NCBI RefSeq assembly: GCF_000314735.2
Contig: NZ_KB375270.1
Location: 2,914,001 to 2,978,000 of the forward strand
Reading direction: 5' to 3'
From: Afipia felis ATCC 53690
Lineage (GTDB): Bacteria; Pseudomonadota; Alphaproteobacteria; Rhizobiales; Xanthobacteraceae
Length of the DNA stretch: 64,000 nucleotides
The position numbers and the translations under genes are program-made. Positions within the stretch are counted from its first letter, which is position 1. Each line of letters starts with the position of its first letter. Shown here piece after piece: positions 34,001 through 42,339 of this stretch. The notes beneath the pieces are model-generated. The model was not told the origin of the DNA, ran no database searches, and saw only the letters and a list, made by a program, of their open reading frames with translations.

Positions 34001-35481
34001 AGGGCCTTCAGGCCTCAACAGCAGATCTTGTGATCTTGCTGAACAGTGACACGATCGTGAGCGAACGTTGGGCTGAAAAGATGGCCGATGCCGTTTTTTC
34101 AACCCGGGGGGCCGGCATTGTCAGTCCGATGTCGAACGCTGCGAGCTATCAGTCTCTCCCGGATGTGGAGTCCTCCGGCCCGCAGACGGCGACCAATGAA
34201 CTTCCGGCAAATTGTGGTTCGGGCGACGTTGATCGTTTCTGTGAGGTTACCTCGTATGCCCGTTTCCCAGTAGTTCCCATGGTGCATGGGTTCTGTTTCG
34301 GGATCACGCGCGAGGCTGTGAATTCTTTGGGCTATTTCGATGAAGTAGCTTTCAAGGATGGCTATGGCGAGGAAAACGATTATTGCTTGCGTGCGTTCCG
34401 GGCCGGAATATGGTCCGTCATCGCGACTAATACATTTGTCTACCACGCGAAGTCGAAAAGCTATTCGGCGGCGCGCAGGGCGCCGCTGGCCCGTAAGGGG
34501 CAGGCCCAACTCTATAAGACTCACGGACGATGGTTCTTCAATGCGAACGTAGAGATATTGAAGGAGCATCCCGATTTGGAGCGAATGAGAATCATGTTCC
34601 GCAGGATGTGGCCGAAGGGCCAAAAGCCACAGGACAACTTTGCGGAGCCAATTTGGGGTTCGCCGAAGAACTTATCTCGTCTAGACGACGCCGAATGGCT
34701 GTCGATGCTGAAGAGAAGCGCCAAGTCGAACGTGGTCGACGGGGTCACGTTGCCGAGCTTCCCAGAGGACAGCATCCAGATCGAATCCGTCGGATCGGCG
34801 GGGGAAACGACGGTTGGAGAAGCATTCAACTTCTATTCGCTGATCAGGGATCAGGCAGAAAAGATTGAGCGACCGATCCAGTCCGAGACGAAGATTCTGG
34901 ATTTCGGCGCAGGTTGGGGTCGAATGATCCGGTGTTTCTGGCGCGATGCGGATCCATCGAACATTCACGGCGTCGATGTTTCGGAACGATATTTGACGGC
35001 TGCACGCAAAACCGGAATCGGGAATCTCCGCACCATTTCGCCGACGGGAACGCTGCCCTATCCGGATCATTCATTCGATATCGTCTATGCGTATTCTGTG
35101 TTCACGCATCTGCCGAAGCATGTGCAGGACATCTGGCTTCCCGAGATCGCCCGTGTGTTACGGCCGGGCGGATTGCTTGTGGCGACGGTAGAGCCGCGCC
35201 GGTTCTATGATTTCGTCAAGGATCTGAATGATGAGACCAAGGCGAAACATGTCTGGTACCAGATGCTGTCGGATGCTCTTGCAAGGGTCCCGGATGCAGA
35301 GGATCAACTGGAAAAAACAGGTTTCCTGTTCCTGCCGACGAACAACATAGATACCTATGGTGATACCGTCATGACCCCTGAATATGTTGAGGCGAAGTGG
35401 ACGAGGTATTTCCGTATCCTCGACTATCTCGACGATTCCGAACGGTTCTTTCAGGCCGTCGTTTCTGCGCAGAAGGTCTAG
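31027..35481 (+). CDS. Giant glycan enzyme: WbsX-GT4-GT2-methyltransferase
   Basis: Frame of 1484 codons, in truth the continuation of the entry at 29994 (1828 residues if one G is removed). Residues 1-95 complete WbsX domain 1 ([17 protein letters not shown]). Residues ~148-500 are a second WbsX domain ([20 protein letters not shown]). Residues ~525-870 are a GT-B glycosyltransferase of family 4 ([37 protein letters not shown]). Residues ~918-1165 are a GT-A family 2 transferase ([32 protein letters not shown]). Residues ~1218-1484 are a methyltransferase ([18 protein letters not shown]). It would assemble and cap a repeating glycan. The next gene starts 7 bases downstream. Confidence 0.9.
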   Translation: [1484 protein letters not shown]

Positions 35482-35487
35482 TGCAAG

Positions 35488-36294
35488 GTGGTGCGTGCGT
35501 TTTTGCGAGACATGTCTCAAAGGTTTGCCGCGTCACTTCGGACGCAGGATGACGACGTCTATGCCGTCACAACAGGCGGCTCGCATATCTATGTAAACCC
35601 CAGCGATGCGCGCGGGAAAAAGCTGCTTGAAACAAACGGAAATTTTAATCCTCCAGCGCTCAGTATCTGGCAGGAATTGCTACGAAGTGCAGACTGGACC
35701 TTCGTTCTAGATGTCGGTGCGAACTATGGCGAGATGCTTGCCAATGGTGGAGTGCCAGAGCGTGCGAAGATCATTGCAATCGAACCCAACAGAGAAATTC
35801 TGCCCTATCTGAAGAAGACGTTGCGCAGAATCGGCAGGATCAAAATCTATGAAACCGCGATTTCCGACCAAGAAGGTGTATCGCAGCTTCTCGTCACCAA
35901 AGATTGGTCCGGAACGGTTCGTCTTGTCGAAGGTGAGGGAGATGTCGCCGTCAAAACGACTACCCTCGAAAAGATTATCAGTGCCGAGTGCCGCAATATC
36001 GATGCAACAAAAATTGTTTTGAAGATCGACGTGGAAGGATACGAAGCGAAAGCGCTATCGGGTCTGATGCCGCTGCTGAACCGTTTTCAGGAATTTGCTG
36101 CTTTTATTGAGGTGGCGCATCTTTCCCCGGACGACAAAAATTGGATTTCAGATCATTTCGCAATCGAGGCTTTCGACGTTGAGAAAGGTGCCCTCGTCAG
36201 CGTACCGAATCTGAATTGGACGGAGGATTCTGGCCTTTACCCGTATGACGTGGTTATTCGCCGATCTCCCGTTCCAGCAGCGGTAGCTAAATAG
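35488..36294 (+). CDS. FkbM-family methyltransferase
   Basis: GTG-started protein of 268 residues, 6 bases after the giant gene, hence in the same operon. FkbM-type fold: FVLDVGANYGEMLANGG (SAM motif I), KIIAIEPNREILPYLKKTL (motif II), AISDQEGVSQLLV, and VLKIDVEGYEAKALSGL, the diagnostic KIDVEG signature. FkbM enzymes O-methylate sugars or polyketides. In this setting it probably methylates the glycan built by the upstream polypeptide. No unusual features. Confidence 0.9.
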   Translation: MVRAFLRDMSQRFAASLRTQDDDVYAVTTGGSHIYVNPSDARGKKLLETNGNFNPPALSIWQELLRSADWTFVLDVGANYGEMLANGGVPERAKIIAIEPNREILPYLKKTLRRIGRIKIYETAISDQEGVSQLLVTKDWSGTVRLVEGEGDVAVKTTTLEKIISAECRNIDATKIVLKIDVEGYEAKALSGLMPLLNRFQEFAAFIEVAHLSPDDKNWISDHFAIEAFDVEKGALVSVPNLNWTEDSGLYPYDVVIRRSPVPAAVAK

Positions 36295-36310
36295 GTTCTA
36301 GCCCAATCAT

Positions 36311-36336
36311 CAAAATCCTTTGGGTAGAGGATTTTG
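36311..36336. repeat. 9-bp inverted repeat after fkbM-type gene
   Basis: CAAAATCCT (36311-36319) and AGGATTTTG (36328-36336) form a perfect stem with an 8-nt loop. No good T run follows. It may end the operon or be a recombinase site, as the serine recombinase starts ~200 bp on. Confidence 0.45.
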
Positions 36337-36542
36337 GGATCGTACAGTAAGTTTCCCGCGCAAGTTCTGCTGCCATCATTCGCGAATCGCGGTCACAGGC
36401 GATCAGATTTCTACAGGTGCCACCTTAGCAACAAGGTAGATGATTGGGTGTGCCCGTTTTTGGCGCTAGTCAGACATTTTTTTACGCGCAATCGTTGCCA
36501 TAAGATCTCGGAAATGGGATCGGGCTGTCTGTAGGGGCAGCT

Positions 36543-37229
36543 ATGACAAAATTTATTGCCTACTATCGCGTGTCTACTGAACGTCAGGGCAAATCGGGAC
36601 TTGGTCTTGCCGCGCAACGCACTAAAGTTGCCAATTATGCTGCTGGCATTGGTCAGATAATCGCTGAATTTTGTGACGTTCAATCTGGTCGGGACGACGA
36701 CCGTTCCGAGCTACAGAAGGCGCTCGCTCTGGCAAAACGCAAGCAGGCTAAGCTGATCATCGCTCGCCTAGACCGATTCTCACGCAGGGTCAGCTTCATT
36801 GCTCAAATAATGGAGCAAGGGATCGGACTGGTCTGCGCCGAGATGCCGAACGCATCAGACTTTCAGTTGCATATTTTTGCCGCACTTGCGCAGGAAGAGC
36901 GTCGGCTGATTTCTGAGCGCACCAAGGCCGCGTTGGCTGAGGCCAGACGACGAGGTAAAGTTCTTGGCTCAAATGGGAAGTATTTGGCAGCGAAGAACCG
37001 TGCCTCCGCGGATGAATTTGCGGTGTCATTCAAGTCAAAATTGAACGCAGAATTATTGGGGCAGTCTTATAGCAAGATAGCGAACCATCTAAACAATAAC
37101 GGCGCGGTCACAGTGACTGGCCGTAAATTCTATGCGCAGACCGTCAAGAATTATTTGAAGCGTCTCGGCTATGATCCAACTGAACCAGCACAACCACCCG
37201 TTACATCACGCGTATTCTGTAACGATTAG
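36543..37229 (+). CDS. Small serine recombinase (resolvase/invertase)
   Basis: Protein of 228 residues. The catalytic N-terminal domain has YYRVSTERQGKSGLG (active Ser in VST), GRDDDRSELQKALALAK, LIIARLDRFSRRV and EERRLISERTKAALAEARRRG (long E helix). The C-terminal ~70 residues contain a Recombinase-type region with HLNNNGAVTVTGRKFY...VKNYLKRLG (DNA-binding HTH), so it is a compact member of the same superfamily as the large recombinase at 40388. Probably a mobile-element enzyme, or invertase for the cluster. Confidence 0.9.
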   Translation: MTKFIAYYRVSTERQGKSGLGLAAQRTKVANYAAGIGQIIAEFCDVQSGRDDDRSELQKALALAKRKQAKLIIARLDRFSRRVSFIAQIMEQGIGLVCAEMPNASDFQLHIFAALAQEERRLISERTKAALAEARRRGKVLGSNGKYLAAKNRASADEFAVSFKSKLNAELLGQSYSKIANHLNNNGAVTVTGRKFYAQTVKNYLKRLGYDPTEPAQPPVTSRVFCND

Positions 37230-37380
37230 ACAGATCATGGCCGCGCACGAACGATCTTTCGAGTGGGCTTGACTCCAAATGTCATCGGCTCGTTGGTGAA
37301 AGAGTTTGTACCTTTCTTAGCCTTCGTCACTGGCTTTTGCGATCATCACAAACTGGACGAGGCTCGCCCCATCACCTAAT

Positions 37381-39900
37381 TCAGATGGCGTCCTTGAAGA
37401 ACTCCAGCACATCCTGATCTAATGGCTCGTGGCTGGACTCGAGAACTGCTAGAGATTTCTTCTTCGAGATATTCCACGTACTCAGATCAAAGACGCCTGA
37501 AAACTTATCCAGTTCGCCAAGGTGATGCAGCGTCGCTATCGTTCTGATGCATTTCGAACACCTGCCGCAATTGATCGGCATATTTGCGTCTTTTCCGGCC
37601 TGATACGGTTGATTTGTACAGACATCGAGATGTTTGTCGGCGAGGTAGCTAATGGCGATATGTTTTGTCTTTTCAGACCGGCTCGCGTCGTAACCAAGTT
37701 CAATGGCGCGAATACCTGGTGGTAAGATGTTGGCTATCGCTGCATGGTCAATGAAATGTATTCCGTGCTCTCGAGCCGTTTTGAACGATATATCCTCGTA
37801 GGCGATTGCCGACGAATAATAGAAGGTGGAGATTGTTGGCGCTAACGCTAAGCATGCTGCTATATTTCTTATTGTCGCGCAATGTACATGCGCCTTCGGA
37901 TAGTGAATGTGGAAATTCGTATCAATTTCAATGATTGGAATGTTTAGTTGCTCGCTGATAGCGGTGATATTTTCAAGCCTGAATTTCCAAGCCGCTCGGT
38001 TATCGTCATGAGCACCGGCATGAATATTTATCAAAAAGTCCGGCTGAAGTTCCCGGCCCAACTTCTCCAGTGAGTAGAATGAATCGACTCCCGCACTAAA
38101 CAAAAGGCCGCTGGCTCCAACCGGAACGGACGTAATTTGCTTGCTGCCATTTCTGATAATTGTCGGTGGCCTCGTTCCATATAAAGAACAAATAAATGGA
38201 GCGAAGCCATACTTGAGGCTCGCGAAGTAAGCATCGTCGAGAGCGGCATTTATTTCCAATGCTACATCGCGTTCGGATGCGATAAGCATAAGCATCGGCA
38301 AAAATGTTTCGATGTTCGGAGAGAGGTTAAGTTTCTCGCCGCCCCGAATTTTTGCTTCTACCCACAATTCTCCATCGCCAGAACTAATAGAAGACCTGCC
38401 GCCCTCGCTGCGAACAGAACCCAATCTCATGTTTGGCTTACGCGCGTACCACGCATCCATATTCTGTTTCGGATCTTCAACGTCTTTCTTCGGCCATCTT
38501 GGTAATTTTGAAGACGATTCGTGAACTTCTGCCGAGTTGTGCTCCAAAACGGGTGCTTCGCAGGTGGAGCACGGCCCCTTTTTCGACACGGGTTGCCGAC
38601 CCTCGGATTTTCCAAACTTAATGTAATGGACAAGGGGGTTCATGCCTGAAGCAAGCACATCCAAGTTTTCACTGAGGTAGAAACCAGTATCAAAATTAGC
38701 GCTCGGATTTCTGCCTTCAAAGCGCCCGAAGTGCACATAGTGCTTTATCGTATCAAGAGATTTGTCCTTGATGTCTGCGTAGGTCTTTCGATACCAGGCT
38801 TCATCGAACAGACCTGATTTCTCGATCAAATTCCGATCGCGTTTGCTTTTTCGGTAAAACTGAGCTTTTTGTATCCTTCCATTTTGAAAGCGATCTCGAC
38901 TGTTAAATGTGGTGACGATACGATCAATTGCCTGAGAGAGATAAGTTCGCTGTGCTTCAACATCTTCCTGCTTTTTACTCTCCTCTCTAAACCACGTTTC
39001 AGACGTAGCGATCTTTGCCAAGTTCTCTGAAAGGTCACTCGACAATTCTTTGGCAGAAACCTCGTCAGCGTCTTCCTTGCCCTCATCGTATGCCAATAGC
39101 TTTAAATAGGCACTAGGCTGGACAGCAAATGGTGCATGTTTAGCGAGAGGAGCAATCTTCGGAAGCCGAATATGCGGCCGTATTGATTGATCGTAAGTGT
39201 ACTGTCCTTCGGTTATGTTTTTCGAAAAACTCCCCTCGAAATTGGCCGAAGCAGCAAAATCATCCCACTTCAAAGGAAGGTCTGTGGGAATGCCAGCATC
39301 CCAAAAACAGAAGGGCGTGCCGTAGGCCGCGGCAGCGATAGCTCCGTGAAGCGATGAAGACAGAACAAACTTCGCGGACGCGATGATATCAATCAATCGA
39401 TAAATGTCAGCTAGTTCAGGTCCGATATTCGGTCGCGCAATGAGATCACATCCGCTGCGGGAAAGGATCTCTTGATCCGAGCGATCATCATTGAAGTGTG
39501 GAATGCAGATCGATTTGTTGCGATATTCTGAAAGCATTATGGGGCGATAAATCGCTGGCAAGACCAGCGCAGAATCTCCGATCGGAACGCGGCCCTCCAA
39601 GCCCAACATTTTGGCGGAGATCGGTCCGCGGACAGCGTAGATTTTGATCTGCTCGCGATTACTAGATTTAAGACCATCAAGCGTGCGAACGCCGCACCCC
39701 CAGAACGACGGCTTCACACCGGCGAAAGCGGCGAGACCTGGTTCAACCCACATATCGTCGATACAGCTGCCGACCAAGTGGATGATCCCGCAGCTTTCGC
39801 TGATGGGGAGAAATAGTCGGTCAAGAAAAACGCGAGTAAGAGAATCACCAAAATTCTGAATATTCTCGCCTTTCAACCAGAACTGTACGCGCTGAAACAT
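37381..39900 (-). CDS. Pyruvyl-transferase-like / PP-loop fusion protein
   Basis: Protein of 839 residues from the ATG at 39900 (MFQRVQFWLKGENIQNFGDS); longer in-frame starts lack support. Residues ~1-235 match polysaccharide pyruvyltransferase (PS_pyruv_trans: ENIQNFGDSLTRVFLDRLF, FVLSSSLHGAIAAAAYGTPF). Residues ~335-445 carry two copies of a repeat (LFDEAWYRKTYADIKDKSLD with HYVHFGRFEGRNPS; then FYLSENLDVLASGMNPL with HYIKFGKSEGR). Residues ~525-830 form a PP-loop-like ATPase: GLLFSAGVDSFYSLEKLGRE in place of SGGxDS, and a QueC-like cysteine cluster NCGRCSKCIRTIATL. The combination is unusual. It may modify a glycan; substrate unknown. Confidence 0.8.
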   Translation of the reverse strand: MFQRVQFWLKGENIQNFGDSLTRVFLDRLFLPISESCGIIHLVGSCIDDMWVEPGLAAFAGVKPSFWGCGVRTLDGLKSSNREQIKIYAVRGPISAKMLGLEGRVPIGDSALVLPAIYRPIMLSEYRNKSICIPHFNDDRSDQEILSRSGCDLIARPNIGPELADIYRLIDIIASAKFVLSSSLHGAIAAAAYGTPFCFWDAGIPTDLPLKWDDFAASANFEGSFSKNITEGQYTYDQSIRPHIRLPKIAPLAKHAPFAVQPSAYLKLLAYDEGKEDADEVSAKELSSDLSENLAKIATSETWFREESKKQEDVEAQRTYLSQAIDRIVTTFNSRDRFQNGRIQKAQFYRKSKRDRNLIEKSGLFDEAWYRKTYADIKDKSLDTIKHYVHFGRFEGRNPSANFDTGFYLSENLDVLASGMNPLVHYIKFGKSEGRQPVSKKGPCSTCEAPVLEHNSAEVHESSSKLPRWPKKDVEDPKQNMDAWYARKPNMRLGSVRSEGGRSSISSGDGELWVEAKIRGGEKLNLSPNIETFLPMLMLIASERDVALEINAALDDAYFASLKYGFAPFICSLYGTRPPTIIRNGSKQITSVPVGASGLLFSAGVDSFYSLEKLGRELQPDFLINIHAGAHDDNRAAWKFRLENITAISEQLNIPIIEIDTNFHIHYPKAHVHCATIRNIAACLALAPTISTFYYSSAIAYEDISFKTAREHGIHFIDHAAIANILPPGIRAIELGYDASRSEKTKHIAISYLADKHLDVCTNQPYQAGKDANMPINCGRCSKCIRTIATLHHLGELDKFSGVFDLSTWNISKKKSLAVLESSHEPLDQDVLEFFKDAI

Positions 39901-39943
39901 GCTGATGCGCCCCAAAAGGTATTCTACTAATGCGTCATGATGA

Positions 39944-40282
39944 TCAGCATTTTTGGATAGGGCGGTCAATTGTTCTGCATCCGGTGTCGATGCGATTACA
40001 TGACCCGGCAGATAGTGATGATGGAGGTTTCCTCCCTGATAGGACGTCTTTGTAAATGCCGAGGCAGTCCTCGATCTCCGCGGGAGATAGAGGTTCGAAT
40101 TCGGTCGAGCTTTCGGTCGTAAAGGTGTGGCAGGTAACCCGTGTAGTTCGATTATGCTTGCGACAGATCGTGCAAACCCACGCCTCAAACTGAACGCCGG
40201 TCTTCTCGTTGATGCACGTCGCTTGCACAGTTTTGCTATTGAAACTGCCATCGCGACCAAAGCAGACTTTGCAATACATCAT
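39944..40282 (-). CDS. Zinc-ribbon-like hypothetical protein
   Basis: Protein of 112 residues with paired CxxC motifs: YCKVC near the N-terminus and CTIC about 35 residues on, probably binding one zinc ion. The rest is Thr-rich with an acidic helix (SPAEIEDCLGIYKDVL). ATG at 40282 follows GAGG; a GTG five codons upstream is possible. It lies 43 bases upstream of the fusion gene on the same strand and may be co-transcribed with it. Function unknown. Confidence 0.6.
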   Translation of the reverse strand: MMYCKVCFGRDGSFNSKTVQATCINEKTGVQFEAWVCTICRKHNRTTRVTCHTFTTESSTEFEPLSPAEIEDCLGIYKDVLSGRKPPSSLSAGSCNRIDTGCRTIDRPIQKC

Positions 40283-40387
40283 CTGACCCGGCCTCACGAT
40301 TTAGCCGCTGGAAAATAAAAGATCGAAAAATGACGCGTTGAAGTCGTGGATATTTCCCTACGTGGCAGCACTATTCGATTAGTGCTC

Positions 40388-42112
40388 TTAATAGCCCTCG
40401 ACTTCGCTTTCTTCGTCCATCGTATAGCGATCTAGCTCATTTCCGTCAGGATCCGTCAGAATGAACAGGTCGTCCTTCTTGCGGATGATCTTAAGAATTT
40501 CCGCTGGCTTTTTGGGATTAACGAAAACCATCAAGTGAGCACCGTCGCAAAAGTTCACCTCGAACTGCTGCTCGCTCTCATCATTCTCGATCAGCAATTC
40601 TAAGCTTTTAAGTAAAGATTGTAAGCGGGATGCGATCTGGGACCGAATTCTGTAAACGCTCTCGCCTTTCGTTGACCGAACCTTTTCGACCAAATCCGCA
40701 ATCTGATTTTTATCGCCGTAATAGAGCAGGGCATTGCTATCGAGCTGAGCAATCTCGGCACGAATTTCATTGATGTCTGTTTTTACTTTTTCGATTGCGG
40801 GCTCGATCTCCTCAATCTTTCTTGCCAGAAACTCGCTTGATCTGCCCAGCTGAACGCCGGTCTCGAACAAAACTTCAAGCTCCCTTTCAAGGTATTTCTG
40901 CTTCCCTTCCGTGGCCTCAAGTTTGGCGACCGTATCGGCTCGCTTTCCTGCATGCGTCGCTGATGAGACAAGCGATGCGAGGTCCAGCTTCTCTACAAGG
41001 GACAGAAAGGCTTTTTCAAAGTCGTCGTAGCGCCACCATGTTTTATGATCGCATCCAGAACGGCGCATCGCGCTCGAGCACGCCAAATATGAATTGGTTT
41101 TGGGTGGCTTTCCCTTCTGCACATAGGACATCGGATTTTTGCAATATGCACAGACCGCAAGCTTAGAAAACAAATTAGGGTAGTTAAGACCCTTGCGGCC
41201 GCCACTTCCTTTCTTTTCCGCCGTTGGCATAGTCTTGCGCGAAAGTCGTGCGAGCTGAACCGCGTCGAATGTCTCATCCGGGATAATAGCGGGGAAGTAA
41301 TCCTTGATCGGTGCTCCTTCCGGAAGACGCTTGCCGTTCAATCTCTTGTGGGGTTGAAATTCGCCCACCACGGCCTTGTTGCTCAGCAGTTTGTTGACGG
41401 TCGACGGCTGCCAACCACCTTTGCCAAGAAAAGTCGATACGCCTTCCTGATTCAGATGCTGGACGATAGAGTAGGCGCCCAAGCCAGCTAAGGCATCGGC
41501 ATAGATACGACGCACTTTGCCAGCCTGTTCCTCTACGACCGTGAAAGTCGATCGATCGGCCGAAAGCTTCAGCCAGTTAGGGCATTGCGCGGTTAGCTTT
41601 CGTTCGCTGCCATGCCGTCGTTTATTCAGCCACGCCTGGCTAAGCCGGTCGCTCTTTCGGGCGGATTCTTCGTTCGCCCGACTCATCTTGGCAATGGAGA
41701 TGATCAGGTCTTCGAAGGAGATGTTGCCGCTGAATACGCGCTCGTCGTCCAGGGTGACGAGGTTGATTCCAGCCTTCACAAGCTCCAGGAATGGTCCGAG
41801 AGCCACTATCGGCTCCTGACGGCTCAGCCGATCGAACGATTCGACGAGCAGATAGGACCCCTGAGGTATCTCACCCCGTCGAACGGCCTCCAGGAAGCGT
41901 CCAAAGTTGCCTGAGGCGATATTCTGGCCGGTAAAGCCCGACTTGCCGATGTCGTGGAGATCGAACTCCTGATCCAGCTGGAGGTCATGGGCGAGGGCGT
42001 ACTTCTGGGACCGCTCCTGCTGGCGACGGAGGCTGTCGCCCTTCAGCTGGATGTCCGTCGACATGCGGACGTACGAGAAGGCTTTGGGGCGATCTGGCGG
42101 GCTCCTATCCAT
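40388..42112 (-). CDS. Large serine recombinase (integrase)
   Basis: Protein of 574 residues with all parts of the large serine recombinase family. Catalytic domain: FSYVRMSTDIQLKGDSLRRQ (Ser in VRMST), LLVESFDRLSRQEPI and SIAKMSRANEESARKSDRL. A Recombinase domain follows (IVQHLNQEGVSTFLGKGGW). A zinc ribbon is present: CAYCKNPMSYVQKGK ... YLACSSAMRRSGC. The C-terminus is a long coiled coil (LEATEGKQKYLERELEVLFE). Such enzymes integrate and, with a directionality factor, excise islands at one att site. Its start is only ~20 bases from a nuclease-gene remnant, so it marks the island end. Confidence 0.92.
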   Translation of the reverse strand: MDRSPPDRPKAFSYVRMSTDIQLKGDSLRRQQERSQKYALAHDLQLDQEFDLHDIGKSGFTGQNIASGNFGRFLEAVRRGEIPQGSYLLVESFDRLSRQEPIVALGPFLELVKAGINLVTLDDERVFSGNISFEDLIISIAKMSRANEESARKSDRLSQAWLNKRRHGSERKLTAQCPNWLKLSADRSTFTVVEEQAGKVRRIYADALAGLGAYSIVQHLNQEGVSTFLGKGGWQPSTVNKLLSNKAVVGEFQPHKRLNGKRLPEGAPIKDYFPAIIPDETFDAVQLARLSRKTMPTAEKKGSGGRKGLNYPNLFSKLAVCAYCKNPMSYVQKGKPPKTNSYLACSSAMRRSGCDHKTWWRYDDFEKAFLSLVEKLDLASLVSSATHAGKRADTVAKLEATEGKQKYLERELEVLFETGVQLGRSSEFLARKIEEIEPAIEKVKTDINEIRAEIAQLDSNALLYYGDKNQIADLVEKVRSTKGESVYRIRSQIASRLQSLLKSLELLIENDESEQQFEVNFCDGAHLMVFVNPKKPAEILKIIRKKDDLFILTDPDGNELDRYTMDEESEVEGY

Positions 42113-42129
42113 CCGAAAACATTAAAGAA

Positions 42130-42301
42130 ATTGTTGGTAATTGTCCACAATATCTTCAATGTCGGGCCGGATAAGTATAACGGCCGGGTGGTCGCCGATG
42201 TCGCAACGCGAACCACGCCAAATATTTCCGCTGCGCTGATCGCAGCAGGCCACGGCCGGCCTTATAGCGGCGGCCGCCGCGCCGGCTGGTGTCCGAACTA
42301 A
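42130..42301 (+). pseudogene. 3' remnant of a thermonuclease (SNase) gene
   Basis: Reads IVHNIFNVGPDKYNGRVVAD followed by ISAALIAAGHGRPYSGGRRA and ends WCPN. This is the C-terminal third of secreted SNase-type nucleases (DKYGGRVxADV ... ALIAAGxARPYxGGRRxxWC). The 5' part is missing and the sequence changes abruptly to the recombinase gene upstream, so the island is inserted inside this gene. The other half should lie at the far end of the island, outside the window. Confidence 0.85.
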
Positions 42302-42309
42302 CTGGAGTG

Positions 42310-42337
42310 AAAAAACCCCGTGATTCCGGGGTTTTTT
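42310..42337. terminator. Bidirectional terminator
   Basis: AAAAAACCCCG-TGATT-CCGGGGTTTTTT: 5 GC pairs extended by A/T tracts on both strands. It serves the nuclease remnant (plus strand) and the transpeptidase gene (minus strand) that stops at 42340. Confidence 0.92.
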
Positions 42338-42339
42338 GA

